Source of the DNA: Calothrix sp. CSU_2_0
GTDB lineage: Bacteria; Cyanobacteriota; Cyanobacteriia; Cyanobacteriales; Nostocaceae
Length of the DNA stretch: 64,000 nt
NCBI GenBank assembly: GCA_012034595.1
Contig: JAAUPE010000004.1
Span: 1-64,000, forward strand
Direction: 5' to 3'
The stretch's first letter is position 1; the number at the start of each line of letters is the position of its first letter. A program made the position numbers and the translations under genes. This document shows, one piece after another, positions 32,816-41,615 of this stretch. Under the pieces are notes generated by a model. It made no database searches and was not told the DNA's origin. It was given only the letters and a program-made list of their open reading frames with translations.

Positions 32816-33057
32816 TTACAATTGCAGCAAACTTTCGACTTCCTGCAATTTTGCCCTAGCAATATCTAAACCAGGAGATAATTCCAGCGCTTCGGTGTAA
32901 TATGCGATCGCTTCTTCTAACTTACCCTGTCGCTGCAAAATTTCACCCAAAACCGCATAATACTTGCCATTTTGCGAATCTAATCCGAGCGAATTTAAAT
33001 TGCAATTATCTAATCTCAGTGTTCCCTTTTCGTGAAACTTAATTACATCTTCCCGAT
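32816..33057 (-). pseudogene. TPR-repeat protein, C-terminal fragment
   Basis: An open frame without a start codon encodes GKYYAVLGEILQRQGKLEEA, then IAYYTEALELSPGLDIARAK and a final EVESLLQL. This is a complete tetratricopeptide repeat and the C-terminal helix of a TPR protein. The frame is closed upstream by a stop near 33058 and no further TPR sequence follows, so this is a truncated gene end. Confidence 0.7.
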
Positions 33058-33087
33058 TTTTTCATCCAACTCATACCATCTTTGTAA

Positions 33088-33125
33088 GCGATACGCCTTT
33101 GGTGTTAAGCTCCGCTTATCGCAAC
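33088..33125. repeat. Dispersed palindromic repeat GCGATAC...TTATCGC, copy C
   Basis: GCGATACGCCTTTGGTG followed by TTAAGCTCCGCTTATCGCAAC; ends complementary as in copies A and B. It sits just upstream of the TPR fragment. The remaining bases to 33288 carry no gene that I can support. Confidence 0.65.
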
Positions 33126-33288
33126 CTTATTTAAACTTAAAGCCAGAAAAGTATCGCGATAAATTACTACCTAAATTTTCTGAATTGGATAATACTAATC
33201 ATCGAGAATTACCAGCTATATAAATAATTTTATGGATATCTAGTTTAATGCCTTTATATAAAAAATATTCTGCTTATCTATTTACAAA

Positions 33289-33996
33289 TTAATATCTATA
33301 ATCATCTCTTTTTCTTCGTCTATTACCTGTCGAGCGACGACGAGGTTTGTCGTTTTCATCGTTGTCGAGACGACTGCTTACTTCCGTGAAAAAATCGCGA
33401 CGCAAAATTGGATAGTCACTTACCCATAAATCACGACTAGGAATATAAATATCACTGATTTCTTCAATAGTACTCAGGTCTCCACGATTTGACATTACCA
33501 ATAATTCTGCCCATTGACCCGATGAAATTGCTTTATATGCAACCCTTAGTGGTGCTTGAAATTCGGCTATGAATCCTGTGTCATCACCAATTTCTAAATT
33601 GATTCGTTTTTCGCGGTTTTCAACAATTACTAAATCACCTTTATTATTAACTGTTTCCTGCTTACCAATTAATTCTTCGGTAATCCAGAAATCTAATATA
33701 CGACCGCGAAAAAAACCACTATATTTGTAGCGACGACATTTAAGGTTTCGCTGGCTAGCTTGAAATACTGGACCCCATAACCAATAAAATGCACCAATTA
33801 TTCCAACGATAAAAACCACAGGAAAATCGACTTTAAAAAATACTTTAACGAGTAAAATTATCGCAGCACTCACAACAGAAATTAGTAACCGTTGTAAAAA
33901 ATTTGAGAATTTACCCCAATAGTATTTATATTGAGGACCTGTGGCAATCAGTGGAATAAGTTGTTCAAATTTTTCGCGGGTTAGTGGAACAAGCAT
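33289..33996 (-). CDS. Conserved cyanobacterial membrane protein of unknown function
   Basis: A 235-residue protein beginning MLVPLTREKFEQLIPLIATG at 33996. The open frame continues upstream, but only through the TTTTAGA/TTTTGGA repeat, giving meaningless NPKSKI repeats, so the earlier ATG at 34170 is rejected. Two membrane segments lie at about residues 36-57 and 63-82. A long soluble domain follows (FRGRILDFWITEELIGKQET ... DIYIPSRDLWVSDYPILRRDFF), with a basic Arg-rich tail. Homologs are sometimes labelled phosphate transporter permease, which two membrane helices do not support. Function unknown. Confidence 0.82.
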   Translation of the reverse strand: MLVPLTREKFEQLIPLIATGPQYKYYWGKFSNFLQRLLISVVSAAIILLVKVFFKVDFPVVFIVGIIGAFYWLWGPVFQASQRNLKCRRYKYSGFFRGRILDFWITEELIGKQETVNNKGDLVIVENREKRINLEIGDDTGFIAEFQAPLRVAYKAISSGQWAELLVMSNRGDLSTIEEISDIYIPSRDLWVSDYPILRRDFFTEVSSRLDNDENDKPRRRSTGNRRRKRDDYRY

Positions 33997-34003
33997 AAAG
34001 ACG

Positions 34004-34161
34004 ATTTTAGATTTTAGATTTTGGATTTTCGTAGAGACGTTCCGGTGGAACGTCTTTATTAAAATATATTGGATTGTGGATTGTGGATTGTGGATTTTAG
34101 ATTTTGGATTTTGGATTTTGGATTTTGGATTGTGGATTTTGGATTGTGGATTTTGGATTAG
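34004..34161. repeat. STRR array (TTTTGGA/TTGTGGA) with an embedded hairpin
   Basis: About fifteen degenerate heptamers (TTTTAGA, TTTTGGA, TTGTGGA) form the block. It is split by a small insertion containing the perfect hairpin AGACGTTCC-GGT-GGAACGTCT at 34035-34055. It lies between dapB and the membrane protein gene. Confidence 0.88.
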
Positions 34162-34258
34162 GGAAAACATTTCTATGGGTATTAAAATTGCTAACTACCC
34201 CATCCCCACAGAGTTATTTTGCCTTCCCTAATTTACCTTTCCTCTAATTCCCTACTCC

Positions 34259-35095
34259 CTATAATATTTTTTCTAATCCATATACTAACGACTTTAACTG
34301 CTGAACTTTGCGAATTGCCAGTAAAACACCTGGCATATAACAAGCGCGATCGCTTGTGTCGTGACGCAAAGTATAAATTTGACCTGCTGCCCCAAATATT
34401 ACCTCTTGATGAGCAATTAATCCTGGGAGCCTAATACTATGTATTCTAATCCCTTCTCCCGCTTCGCTACCTCTTGCACCTTTGATTTTCTCTTCTTCTT
34501 GTACTTGGGGTGGGTTAAAAGTTTTACCCATTTCCGCGAGTAATTGTGCGGTTTGAATCGCTGTACCACTGGGAGCATCAGCTTTTTGGTTGTGGTGGAG
34601 TTCAATAATTTCCACATGGTCAAAGTATTGCGATGCTGCTACTGCTGCTTGTTGTAATAACACCATCCCAATCGAGAAGTTGGGAATGATTAAACAACCT
34701 GTGCTGGCTTTTTCGGCAAAGTCGGCTAAATCTTGTAACTTTTCTGGACTCAAACCCGTTGTACCCACCACCGGACGAATCCCATATGCGATCGCACTCC
34801 GCACGTTATCATAAACCCCACTGGGATGGGTAAAGTCTACCATCACCCCTGGTTGCATTTGCCTCTCCCCTGCCACATACCCCAACATCGGTTCGAGTTG
34901 GTTGGTAATTGGTACTTCTAAGGGTTCGCTTAAACCTGCTAATTCCCCCGCATCTTTCCCTTGATGTTCGGAACTGGTATCTAAAGCACCCATCAATACC
35001 ATATCGGATGCTTGCGCTACAGCTTTCACTACCTCACGCCCCATTTTACCCGCCGCACCATTAATAATTACCGGAATTGCACTTTGATTGGACAT
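34259..35095 (-). CDS. dapB: 4-hydroxy-tetrahydrodipicolinate reductase
   Basis: Catalyses the NAD(P)H-dependent reduction step of the lysine/diaminopimelate pathway. A 278-residue protein with N-terminal Rossmann motif [29 protein letters not shown], and the diagnostic catalytic segment [15 protein letters not shown]. The C-terminus ([21 protein letters not shown]) matches the family. The ATG at 35095 ([19 protein letters not shown]) fits cyanobacterial homologs. It is transcribed away from the CobW-like gene. High confidence. Confidence 0.96.
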   Translation of the reverse strand: MSNQSAIPVIINGAAGKMGREVVKAVAQASDMVLMGALDTSSEHQGKDAGELAGLSEPLEVPITNQLEPMLGYVAGERQMQPGVMVDFTHPSGVYDNVRSAIAYGIRPVVGTTGLSPEKLQDLADFAEKASTGCLIIPNFSIGMVLLQQAAVAASQYFDHVEIIELHHNQKADAPSGTAIQTAQLLAEMGKTFNPPQVQEEEKIKGARGSEAGEGIRIHSIRLPGLIAHQEVIFGAAGQIYTLRHDTSDRACYMPGVLLAIRKVQQLKSLVYGLEKIL

Positions 35096-35203
35096 TTTTC
35101 TAAAATCTGTTTTGAGCTAACAAAGGAATTTTAAAGGACTTTGGGATTGTCTAATTTGAGATTTTGAATTTAGGACTAATTCTAGCGCTATGATATCTTT
35201 CTT

Positions 35204-35234
35204 GCGATATGCCTCCGAGATTAAGCTCGCGAAA
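35204..35234. repeat. Dispersed palindromic repeat, partial copy D
   Basis: GCGATATGCCTCCGAGATTAA followed by GCTCGCGAAAC resembles the first two thirds of copies A to C; the closing TTATCGC arm is replaced. It lies in the promoter interval between dapB and the CobW-like gene. Confidence 0.45.
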
Positions 35235-35318
35235 CTTTGCTACTCTTAATGCATCCCACAGCAAGATTTCGCTGCTTACCGCTTGCGAATATTCTAAAAA
35301 TGATTATCATTAAATATT

Positions 35319-36092
35319 ATGACTATACCTATTATCACTGTTGTTGCGGGTTTGGCTGGTTGCGGTAAAACCACTTGGATTTCCCAGCAAATTAGTCACG
35401 CTAACGCAGGCAATATATTATACTTTAGTCCTGGTACTGGTAATCTGCCGATTGACCAAGCACGTCTTGCGGCTGATTTTCCCCATATTCAGGTTTTTAA
35501 AGATGGGCAAGAAATTGAATTTATCCAGCAGATGATATTAGCAAATGCTGTTTTTATTGAACTGGGTGCATATTTAGAATTAGATGCAGTCGAGCAAATT
35601 CTTGATGATTTACCTTATCAAAAAGTCGCTGTTATTTCACCACAAGAAAAAATCTCGGAATATCAAATTTGGGCGCAGGACATAGTTCGAGGTGCAATGA
35701 TTAATACTAATATCAATCCTACAAAACTATGGCGTGTGCCAACCCAAGGACAAGTAATAGATGAAGAAAGTTTGAGGGAATTTTGGTATGAATTAACTCA
35801 AGGTGCTTACGGTCAAGTAATTCGTGCCAAAGGTATATTTGATGTGGCTGATGGTAGACAAATTTATGGTGATTTTGTTGCGGGAGTTCCATCAGTTGAT
35901 TTTCTGGAATTAGACTTACCTCGTCATCTCGAAGGTAGACCCCAAAGATTCAGTGGAATCGAAGTTTTGGGGGAAGATTTGGATGAAGTTGTTATGCGAC
36001 AAACTTTAGTCGATTGTTGTTTGTTAGATGCTGCAATTGGTCAATATCAACAACAGGTAAAACAGATTTTATTAGAGGGTTCAGTAGAGTGA
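35319..36092 (+). CDS. CobW/COG0523-like GTP-binding protein
   Basis: A 257-residue P-loop protein with Walker A GLAGCGKTT at residues 11-19 and, after a divergent middle, a C-terminal domain like CobW_C (YGQVIRAKGIFDVADGRQIYGDFVAG ... LLDAAI). COG0523 proteins are GTP-dependent metal chaperones, often for zinc. The canonical CxCC metal motif is not seen, so the metal role is uncertain. Its stop codon overlaps the GTG start of the next gene (GTGA at 36089), indicating translational coupling to the phosphoesterase. Probably an operon of three genes. Confidence 0.8.
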   Translation: MTIPIITVVAGLAGCGKTTWISQQISHANAGNILYFSPGTGNLPIDQARLAADFPHIQVFKDGQEIEFIQQMILANAVFIELGAYLELDAVEQILDDLPYQKVAVISPQEKISEYQIWAQDIVRGAMINTNINPTKLWRVPTQGQVIDEESLREFWYELTQGAYGQVIRAKGIFDVADGRQIYGDFVAGVPSVDFLELDLPRHLEGRPQRFSGIEVLGEDLDEVVMRQTLVDCCLLDAAIGQYQQQVKQILLEGSVE

Positions 36093-36901
36093 AAATAGCA
36101 GTAATATCATGTATTCATGGTAATTATCCAGCTTTAGATACAGTTTTATTAGATATAGATAAACACAAAGCTGAAAAAATCTATTGTCTTGGTGATTTAG
36201 TCGGGTATGGTCCCCATCCTAATGCTGTGATTACCCAAATTCGGGCTTTAGATATTCCCACCTGTGCGGGATGTTGGGATGAGGATATTGTGGAAGGATT
36301 AAATGCCTGTGATTGTAGTTATCCTTCACTTTTAGCAGAAAAAAGAGGTATACAAGCACATGAATGGACAAATAACGAAATTCATCCCGAACATCGAGAA
36401 TATTTAGCGCAATTACCCCAGATTTTCAAACAAGATAATCTAGCATTTGTTCACGGTAGTCCCCATAGTAATCACGAGTATTTATTACCTGAACTTGATG
36501 CTTTTGTTGCTTTGGAACGGGTAATTTCTACAGAAGCAGATATCTTATTTTGTGGACATACCCATGTACCTTATGTGAGAAATTTGGAAGGGGGAAATTT
36601 AAAAATAATTGTTAGTGGAGAAGGTCATCAAGAAAAAGATAAAAGCTTTGATGCACCTTTAAAGCGAATAATTAATGTTGGTTCGGTGGGTGAACCTCGA
36701 CATGGACGACCGAATGCTACATACGTAATTTACGACACTGAAAGCGAAGAAGTCACTTTGCGGGAAGTTGAGTACGACTATCAGAAAACCTGTGCGGCAA
36801 TTATCGAAAAAGGTTTACCATCTATCTTCGCATGGCGTTTGGCACGGGGAATTGAGTTTGCTGAACGTGCAGATGATCCCACCCATGTTTGTACTAAATA
36901 A
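36089..36901 (+). CDS. Calcineurin-like metallophosphoesterase (YfcE/DUF2436-type)
   Basis: A 270-residue phosphoesterase starting at GTG 36089 (VKIAVISCIHGNYPAL), overlapping the upstream stop codon. Metal-binding motifs: SCIHGN (the usual DxH has Cys in place of the first Asp), GDLVGYGP, a C-terminal CGHTHVPY and GSVGEPRHGRP. The GxHE-type asparagine motif is altered to AGCWDED. It belongs to the serine/threonine-phosphatase-like family with unknown natural substrate. An in-frame ATG at 36014 exists but lies inside the upstream gene. The role with the CobW-like protein is only suggested by coupling. Confidence 0.85.
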   Translation: MKIAVISCIHGNYPALDTVLLDIDKHKAEKIYCLGDLVGYGPHPNAVITQIRALDIPTCAGCWDEDIVEGLNACDCSYPSLLAEKRGIQAHEWTNNEIHPEHREYLAQLPQIFKQDNLAFVHGSPHSNHEYLLPELDAFVALERVISTEADILFCGHTHVPYVRNLEGGNLKIIVSGEGHQEKDKSFDAPLKRIINVGSVGEPRHGRPNATYVIYDTESEEVTLREVEYDYQKTCAAIIEKGLPSIFAWRLARGIEFAERADDPTHVCTK

Positions 36902-36955
36902 AAAGGGAATTTGGCATTGGTAATTGGCAAAGTAGAGCGTATTACGAATTTATTT

Positions 36956-37657
36956 ATGTGGGCAATTTTAAGCGGAGTTGAAGGTAATTTGGCAGCTTAT
37001 AATGCGGTAATTAGTGATATTTACCGTCAAAATCGCAATTTGGAAGCTGTATATATTTTAGGTGATGTTGTCGGTGCAACACCGGAATCGGAAGCAGTGG
37101 TAGAACGGGTAAGAAACCCACTGCAAGGTGAATTTGAACCTTTGGTATGTAAGGGTTGGTGGGAAGAACAATGTTTAATTCTCTATGGATTGGGTGTTGT
37201 TGGAGAAGCGATCGCACTGTTGGAAAAGTATGGTGGTGATACAGTCAAAACTTTGGCTGAATCGGTTTCGCGGGATACTTTGCAATGGATACGGGGTTTA
37301 GATTTTGGTTTTTTTGAATTGGACTGTTTATTACTTCATGGTTCCCCATTGGGGGTTGAGGAAGAATTAACACCAGAAACACCGGCAATTTTAATGTGCG
37401 ATCGCATTTCTCGAATGCAGGCAAATAATTTGTTTTGCGGACGTTCTGGTTTAGTGTTTAATTATCAATTGCAAGCAGCTTCGATTAGTTCCACTGTCAC
37501 AACTCTTGATACTCCTGCATCGACACAAACCCTCTCTGTCACGAATTTACGCCAAATCATTGGTGTGGGAAATGTCGGACGTATACCAGGTAGAGCAACT
37601 TACACGCTTTACGATCCAAATACTAATAAGGTTGAGTTTCAGCAGTTATCTTATTAA
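36956..37657 (+). CDS. Degenerate metallophosphoesterase-like protein
   Basis: A 233-residue paralog of the preceding gene, starting at MWAILSGVEGNLAAY. The position of the metal-binding histidine (SCIHGN in the neighbour) reads SGVEGN, the GDVVGATPE box is kept, and the C-terminal GHTH box is replaced by CGRSG. With at least two metal ligands missing it is unlikely to be a classical phosphoesterase. It may be a regulatory partner or bind a different ligand. The gap of 54 bases to the upstream gene suggests the same operon. The TTG at 36911 is a less likely start. Confidence 0.78.
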   Translation: MWAILSGVEGNLAAYNAVISDIYRQNRNLEAVYILGDVVGATPESEAVVERVRNPLQGEFEPLVCKGWWEEQCLILYGLGVVGEAIALLEKYGGDTVKTLAESVSRDTLQWIRGLDFGFFELDCLLLHGSPLGVEEELTPETPAILMCDRISRMQANNLFCGRSGLVFNYQLQAASISSTVTTLDTPASTQTLSVTNLRQIIGVGNVGRIPGRATYTLYDPNTNKVEFQQLSY

Positions 37658-38073
37658 AGATTTAAGATTTCCAAACTGTGGAATATTTTATTGTAAGTTG
37701 GGTGGAAGCGCATTAGAGATATTTGTAATGATATGAGAAATCTACATTTGCGCTGTAACCCAACATTTTATGATGATGATTTTAGGGGAATATGTAATCA
37801 ACCAAAATTTTTAAAACGTGAATTTTAATCATTTGATTTAGATGTTTTTGTGGTTTGAATAATTTCCGTTTTCCTCATCTCATCTGTTGGGTTACTATGC
37901 GAGAAGTAAGCTATACCAACCTACCTCATATCATCTGTTGGGTTACGCACTCGCTGACTCCCAAACTACGAAGGATTACTAATTTCAGTGAGTCTTGAAA
38001 TCCAGGTGAAACAATGATTGTAGAGACAAGATGACTTTATATTTAACATTGGGTATCGCGTTAGTTTTATCTT
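37658..38073. other. Intergenic region with GTTGGGTTA direct repeats
   Basis: No gene. Two copies of CATCTGTTGGGTTAC lie at about 37880 and 37930, with a related AACCCAACA at 37757, the same words as in the hairpin at 16280. Probably dispersed repeats, possibly acting as transcription terminators between convergent genes. Confidence 0.45.
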
Positions 38074-40185
38074 CTACTTGATTGGATGCTTCTGGTGGTA
38101 ATGAATTTTTTCGCTTTGGCTGGATTCGAGAGAATCTTTAATTGGATTAATATTGACAACACCAAGTTTTTCAGTTTCTTTACTTTCTTTATTTCCTCTA
38201 TTTCTTGCCAAAGTATTATCTGGAGAATCCAGAACTAATTCTTTGATAATTGGTAGTTCTTGTGCTATCCCCAATAATGGGATATCGATTAAAGGTAAGG
38301 AAATAGTTGCCGTTGTACCTTGATGGATTCCAGCACTTTCTAAACTAATTGTTCCTCCCATTAATTCCATCAAGTTGCGAGAAATAGCTAGTCCTAAACC
38401 AGTTCCTTCAAACTTGCGATTTGTGGAACCTTCGACCATGACGTAGGGACGAAATAATTTTTGCTGCTGATTCGGTTCGATACCAATACCTGTATCTTGA
38501 ATTTTGATGATTACATGGGGTATGCTAATTAATTGATTTTGTCGCTTAATTTCTGCACTAATCGTAATGCTACCTTCTTCTGTAAATTTTGTAGCATTGC
38601 CGATGATATTGATCAAAACCTGCTTTAATTTTTGAGGATCTGCTTTTACTAGCATTGGTTCGGAAAACTCTGGAATATTGAAATGTAAACCCTTTTGTTG
38701 AATATTCACAGATTGTAAGTTAATAACGTCTTTTAATATTTGACGTAAATCAACTTCTTCCAAAAATACTGATAATTTTCCAGCTTCTATTTTGGAGATA
38801 TCAAGTAAATCGTTAATAATTGCTAGTAGGTGAATTGCAGTTTCATCAGCTCGTTTGAGAAATTCTAATTCTTCTTCCCTATCGTCACATAAATCTTCGC
38901 GCACAACTCGAACACAGTTGATAATAACATTGAGTGGATTTCTTAATTCGTGTGATGTTGTTGCTAAAAATTGGCTTTTGACTTGATTTGCTGTTTTTGC
39001 ATCTTTCCAGGAACTTTCAATTTCTTCAGCCCATACTTTGAGCCGTTCAACCATTCTATCTATAGCTTGGGCAAGCTGGTTAAATTCGCGAATTTGGAAG
39101 TTGTCGGGTACAGGTTGTGTTTGCGAATTTGAATTGATATTTAAGGCATAATCGCGCAATTGTTCGACTGGATTTGCCAGATAACGTGCGATATATAAAG
39201 ATGCTAATAAACAAGCACCAATTAAGCCTATTGTCAATACCACAAGAATTATTTTGATTTCCGTTAACCCATATAAAGCATTATCTAGAGTTGTGACATC
39301 CAATATTACCCATTTTTGATTTGTGGTGTTGGGAATTGGACTGGGGATTGCTGTATAACCTGCGAGTAATTCTTCACCTTGTTTTTCAAAGAAGAACTGC
39401 AAGCTATCTTGTTTGCCTGCGATCGCATTGCGGACAATCTTCTTTAATCTTGATGCGTCGCTATGTTGGGCAATATTTGTACCGATTCGTTCGGGAATGG
39501 GATGTGCCAAAATTGTCCCATTATCGGCAATCACAACCGTCGATCCAGTTAGCAATCCTGGTGTATTTTTACTTTTCTGCTGTAACTCGGATTGAATCGA
39601 TAATAAATAACGTATATTTCCAGCATTATTATATATCGGAGATGTCAGAATCAACTGTAATTTATTTTGTGTACCTCGTTCTACATTTCTCAGGGACTTA
39701 ATATATACTTTAGGCGGAACAACAACTCTGATGTGGATATTATTTTCTGTTCCTGCCCTCTCTGATGATAAAGTTAGATTCGTCCCATGATTATTTAAAC
39801 TTTTTCCATCCAAAGGTTCATCACCACAAGTACTAGCAATAACTTGATTGATTTCTAAGTCACTAAATTGAGTGCATTCAATTTGTTTTGGTAAATTTTG
39901 TTCGAGTAAATTAATAAATAGCTGCACATCAACTTTTGAACCCGATCGCATGACAGTTGTTTGACTCGCAGTAGACAAGTTCGCTTTAAGACTTGCTACT
40001 GTATCTAAAATTTTTTCTCCTTTGAGAATTGCATTTTCCGTTAAATTTTGACGTGCAGTATCTAACTGGGTATAACGAGCTTTTTTGAAGACTACAATTT
40101 CACCAATCAACAACACTGGAACTGACAAAAGCAAAATCCTTGTCACTAGCAAGCGACGAAATGATAATTGACGCAGTTTAGACAT
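38074..40185 (-). CDS. Membrane sensor histidine kinase (dCache-HAMP-HisKA-HATPase)
   Basis: A kinase of about 703 residues from MSKLRQLSFRRL (40185). Transmembrane helix at about 13-35, then an extracytoplasmic sensor of about 280 residues with the Cache-like IADNGTILAHPIPERIGTN, a second helix at about 310-335 (IILVVLTIGLIGACLLASLY), HAMP, HisKA (TTSHELRNPLNVII), and HATPase (NIIGNATKFTEEG; DTGIGIEPN; GTGLGLAIS). The C-terminal 70 residues are low-complexity. It should detect a small periplasmic ligand. No cognate response regulator is adjacent. The spacer to 40520 shows no gene. Confidence 0.93.
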   Translation of the reverse strand: MSKLRQLSFRRLLVTRILLLSVPVLLIGEIVVFKKARYTQLDTARQNLTENAILKGEKILDTVASLKANLSTASQTTVMRSGSKVDVQLFINLLEQNLPKQIECTQFSDLEINQVIASTCGDEPLDGKSLNNHGTNLTLSSERAGTENNIHIRVVVPPKVYIKSLRNVERGTQNKLQLILTSPIYNNAGNIRYLLSIQSELQQKSKNTPGLLTGSTVVIADNGTILAHPIPERIGTNIAQHSDASRLKKIVRNAIAGKQDSLQFFFEKQGEELLAGYTAIPSPIPNTTNQKWVILDVTTLDNALYGLTEIKIILVVLTIGLIGACLLASLYIARYLANPVEQLRDYALNINSNSQTQPVPDNFQIREFNQLAQAIDRMVERLKVWAEEIESSWKDAKTANQVKSQFLATTSHELRNPLNVIINCVRVVREDLCDDREEELEFLKRADETAIHLLAIINDLLDISKIEAGKLSVFLEEVDLRQILKDVINLQSVNIQQKGLHFNIPEFSEPMLVKADPQKLKQVLINIIGNATKFTEEGSITISAEIKRQNQLISIPHVIIKIQDTGIGIEPNQQQKLFRPYVMVEGSTNRKFEGTGLGLAISRNLMELMGGTISLESAGIHQGTTATISLPLIDIPLLGIAQELPIIKELVLDSPDNTLARNRGNKESKETEKLGVVNINPIKDSLESSQSEKIHYHQKHPIK

Positions 40186-40520
40186 CGGCAATCTCACTTA
40201 GCATACGCAAACCACAAAAGCTACGATATACAATTTGATAACAGAAAGTTATTAAATAATAATTATCGCTCTGAGTGGCACAATTATTACTGCAACTTGA
40301 TTTTTTTTTCCCATAAACTGGAATTAACAATCTATCAAGCATTGAAATTACCTGTGTAACTGTTGCTTTGTTTACATGGCGACACCAGGAACACTATGTT
40401 CCCTAACTTCACTAAATCTCAGCTTGAATAGCTAATGTCAGAACAGCCACAATAATTAAAACGAGTAAAACAGACAGAACAATCAAAGACTATCTTAATC
40501 TACATACTTATCAGTATATA

Positions 40521-41228
40521 ATGTTGCTACATCGTCCTTATGTTACAGTCATCCTCGCAATGAGTGCAGATGGCAAAATTGCGGATTTTCAACGCTCCCC
40601 CGCAAAGTTTGGCTCGAAACTTGACAAAGCACACCTGGAAAACCAAATTGCCAGTTCAGATGCAGTATTATTTGGTGCTGCAACTCTTAGGGCTTATGGG
40701 ACAACAATGACTGTATCGAAACCTGATTTGCTGCAACACAGGGAAAAGGCAGATAAACCTTCACAGCCTCTTCATATAGTAATTACAGAAAGCGCTAAAC
40801 TCAATCCGGAAATTCGCTTTTTTCAGCAACCTGTTCGACGTTGGTTGTTGACAACCCATGTAGGGGCTAGTTTTTGGCAAAATCGTCTAGAATTTGAAAG
40901 GATTTTAGTTTTTGAGAGAGATTGCGAAAAAAAGGATCGGGAAATCAATCAAAAAATCGACATAACAGCAGCATTAGAACATTTTCAGATTGAAGGGATA
41001 AGGAACCTGGCGGTTTTGGGTGGTGGTACAGTTGTTGCGTCAATGTTCGAGTTAGATTTAATCGATGAATTATGGTTAACGGTTTGCCCTTTGATTTTGG
41101 GAGGTGCGATCGCACCAACTCCCGTGGAAGGTAAGGGATTTCTGGAGAAGTTAGCACCACGTCTCGAACTGATGGACGTGCAAACTGCCGAAAATGAGGT
41201 TTTTTTGCATTATCGGGTGAAAAGATAA
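40521..41228 (+). CDS. RibD C-terminal/dihydrofolate reductase-like protein
   Basis: A 235-residue reductase of the RibD_C family: VTVILAMSADGKIAD at the N-terminus, VLFGAATLRAYGT, and the cofactor motif NLAVLGGGTVVASMFELDLIDELWLTVCPLILGG. In riboflavin synthesis such domains reduce the ribosyl side chain of the pyrimidine intermediate with NADPH. Here the deaminase domain of RibD is absent, so this may be a stand-alone paralog of unknown substrate. Single gene, no operon partners. Confidence 0.88.
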   Translation: MLLHRPYVTVILAMSADGKIADFQRSPAKFGSKLDKAHLENQIASSDAVLFGAATLRAYGTTMTVSKPDLLQHREKADKPSQPLHIVITESAKLNPEIRFFQQPVRRWLLTTHVGASFWQNRLEFERILVFERDCEKKDREINQKIDITAALEHFQIEGIRNLAVLGGGTVVASMFELDLIDELWLTVCPLILGGAIAPTPVEGKGFLEKLAPRLELMDVQTAENEVFLHYRVKR

Positions 41229-41295
41229 GGCTCAGATGTTGGCTTTGACATATACTGAGTAGTTAAAGTTTACGCAAAATTAGTGTTTACAGTAG

Positions 41296-41353
41296 GGGCG
41301 AACGGCCGTTCGCCCTTACAATATTCAAGCCGTTCGCCCTTACAATATTCAAG
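41296..41353. repeat. 20-bp palindrome and 24-bp tandem duplication
   Basis: A perfect palindrome GGGCGAACGG/CCGTTCGCCC occupies 41296-41315. Its right half starts a 24-bp unit (CCGTTCGCCCTTACAATATT plus CAAG) repeated exactly at 41306-41329 and 41330-41353. It follows the RibD-like gene and could end its transcript. Confidence 0.85.
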
Positions 41354-41421
41354 ACAAGTTTTTTGCAATACACTGTTTCACGATCGCTTTTCATCGCATT
41401 TCCCACAAAGTCAGCAGATTA

Positions 41422-41469
41422 GTTGACATCCTCCCCACCTTCTGGGTTTGCCAGAAGGTGGGGATTCCA
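41422..41469. mobile_element. Possible IS200/IS605-type element end (hairpin TCCTCCCC...GGGGATTCC)
   Basis: TTGACATCCTCCCCACC is followed by a 13-bp perfect stem (41433-41445 with 41451-41463, loop GTTTG) and then GGGGATTCC. The pattern TTGACATCCTCCCC-stem-GGGGATTCC is familiar from ends of IS200/IS605-family elements and their guide-RNA scaffolds in cyanobacteria. No tnpA or tnpB sequence is present nearby, so this would be a solitary end or a non-autonomous relic. A simple terminator for the upstream gene is the alternative. Confidence 0.4.
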
Positions 41470-41615
41470 AGAATCACTTGTTGGGTTTTCTCTTTCCACG
41501 AGTCGGCTTATCGTAGAGAAGAGAAAACGAATTTGTTGATGTAACATCAAGGAACTGCGTTAACGTCTTAGCTGTCCTATCCTTAAGAAGATAACAGAGT
41601 GTGGTGGGTGAAATT

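Noticed and set aside
32638-32862. 74-codon open frame with cysteines on the - strand
   Set aside because: It overlaps the TPR fragment in another frame and the start of the DUF262 gene; no support as a protein.
33997-34170. N-terminal extension of the membrane protein gene to an ATG at 34170
   Set aside because: It consists only of translated STRR heptamers (NPKSKI repeats); the family start is MLVPLTREKF at 33996.
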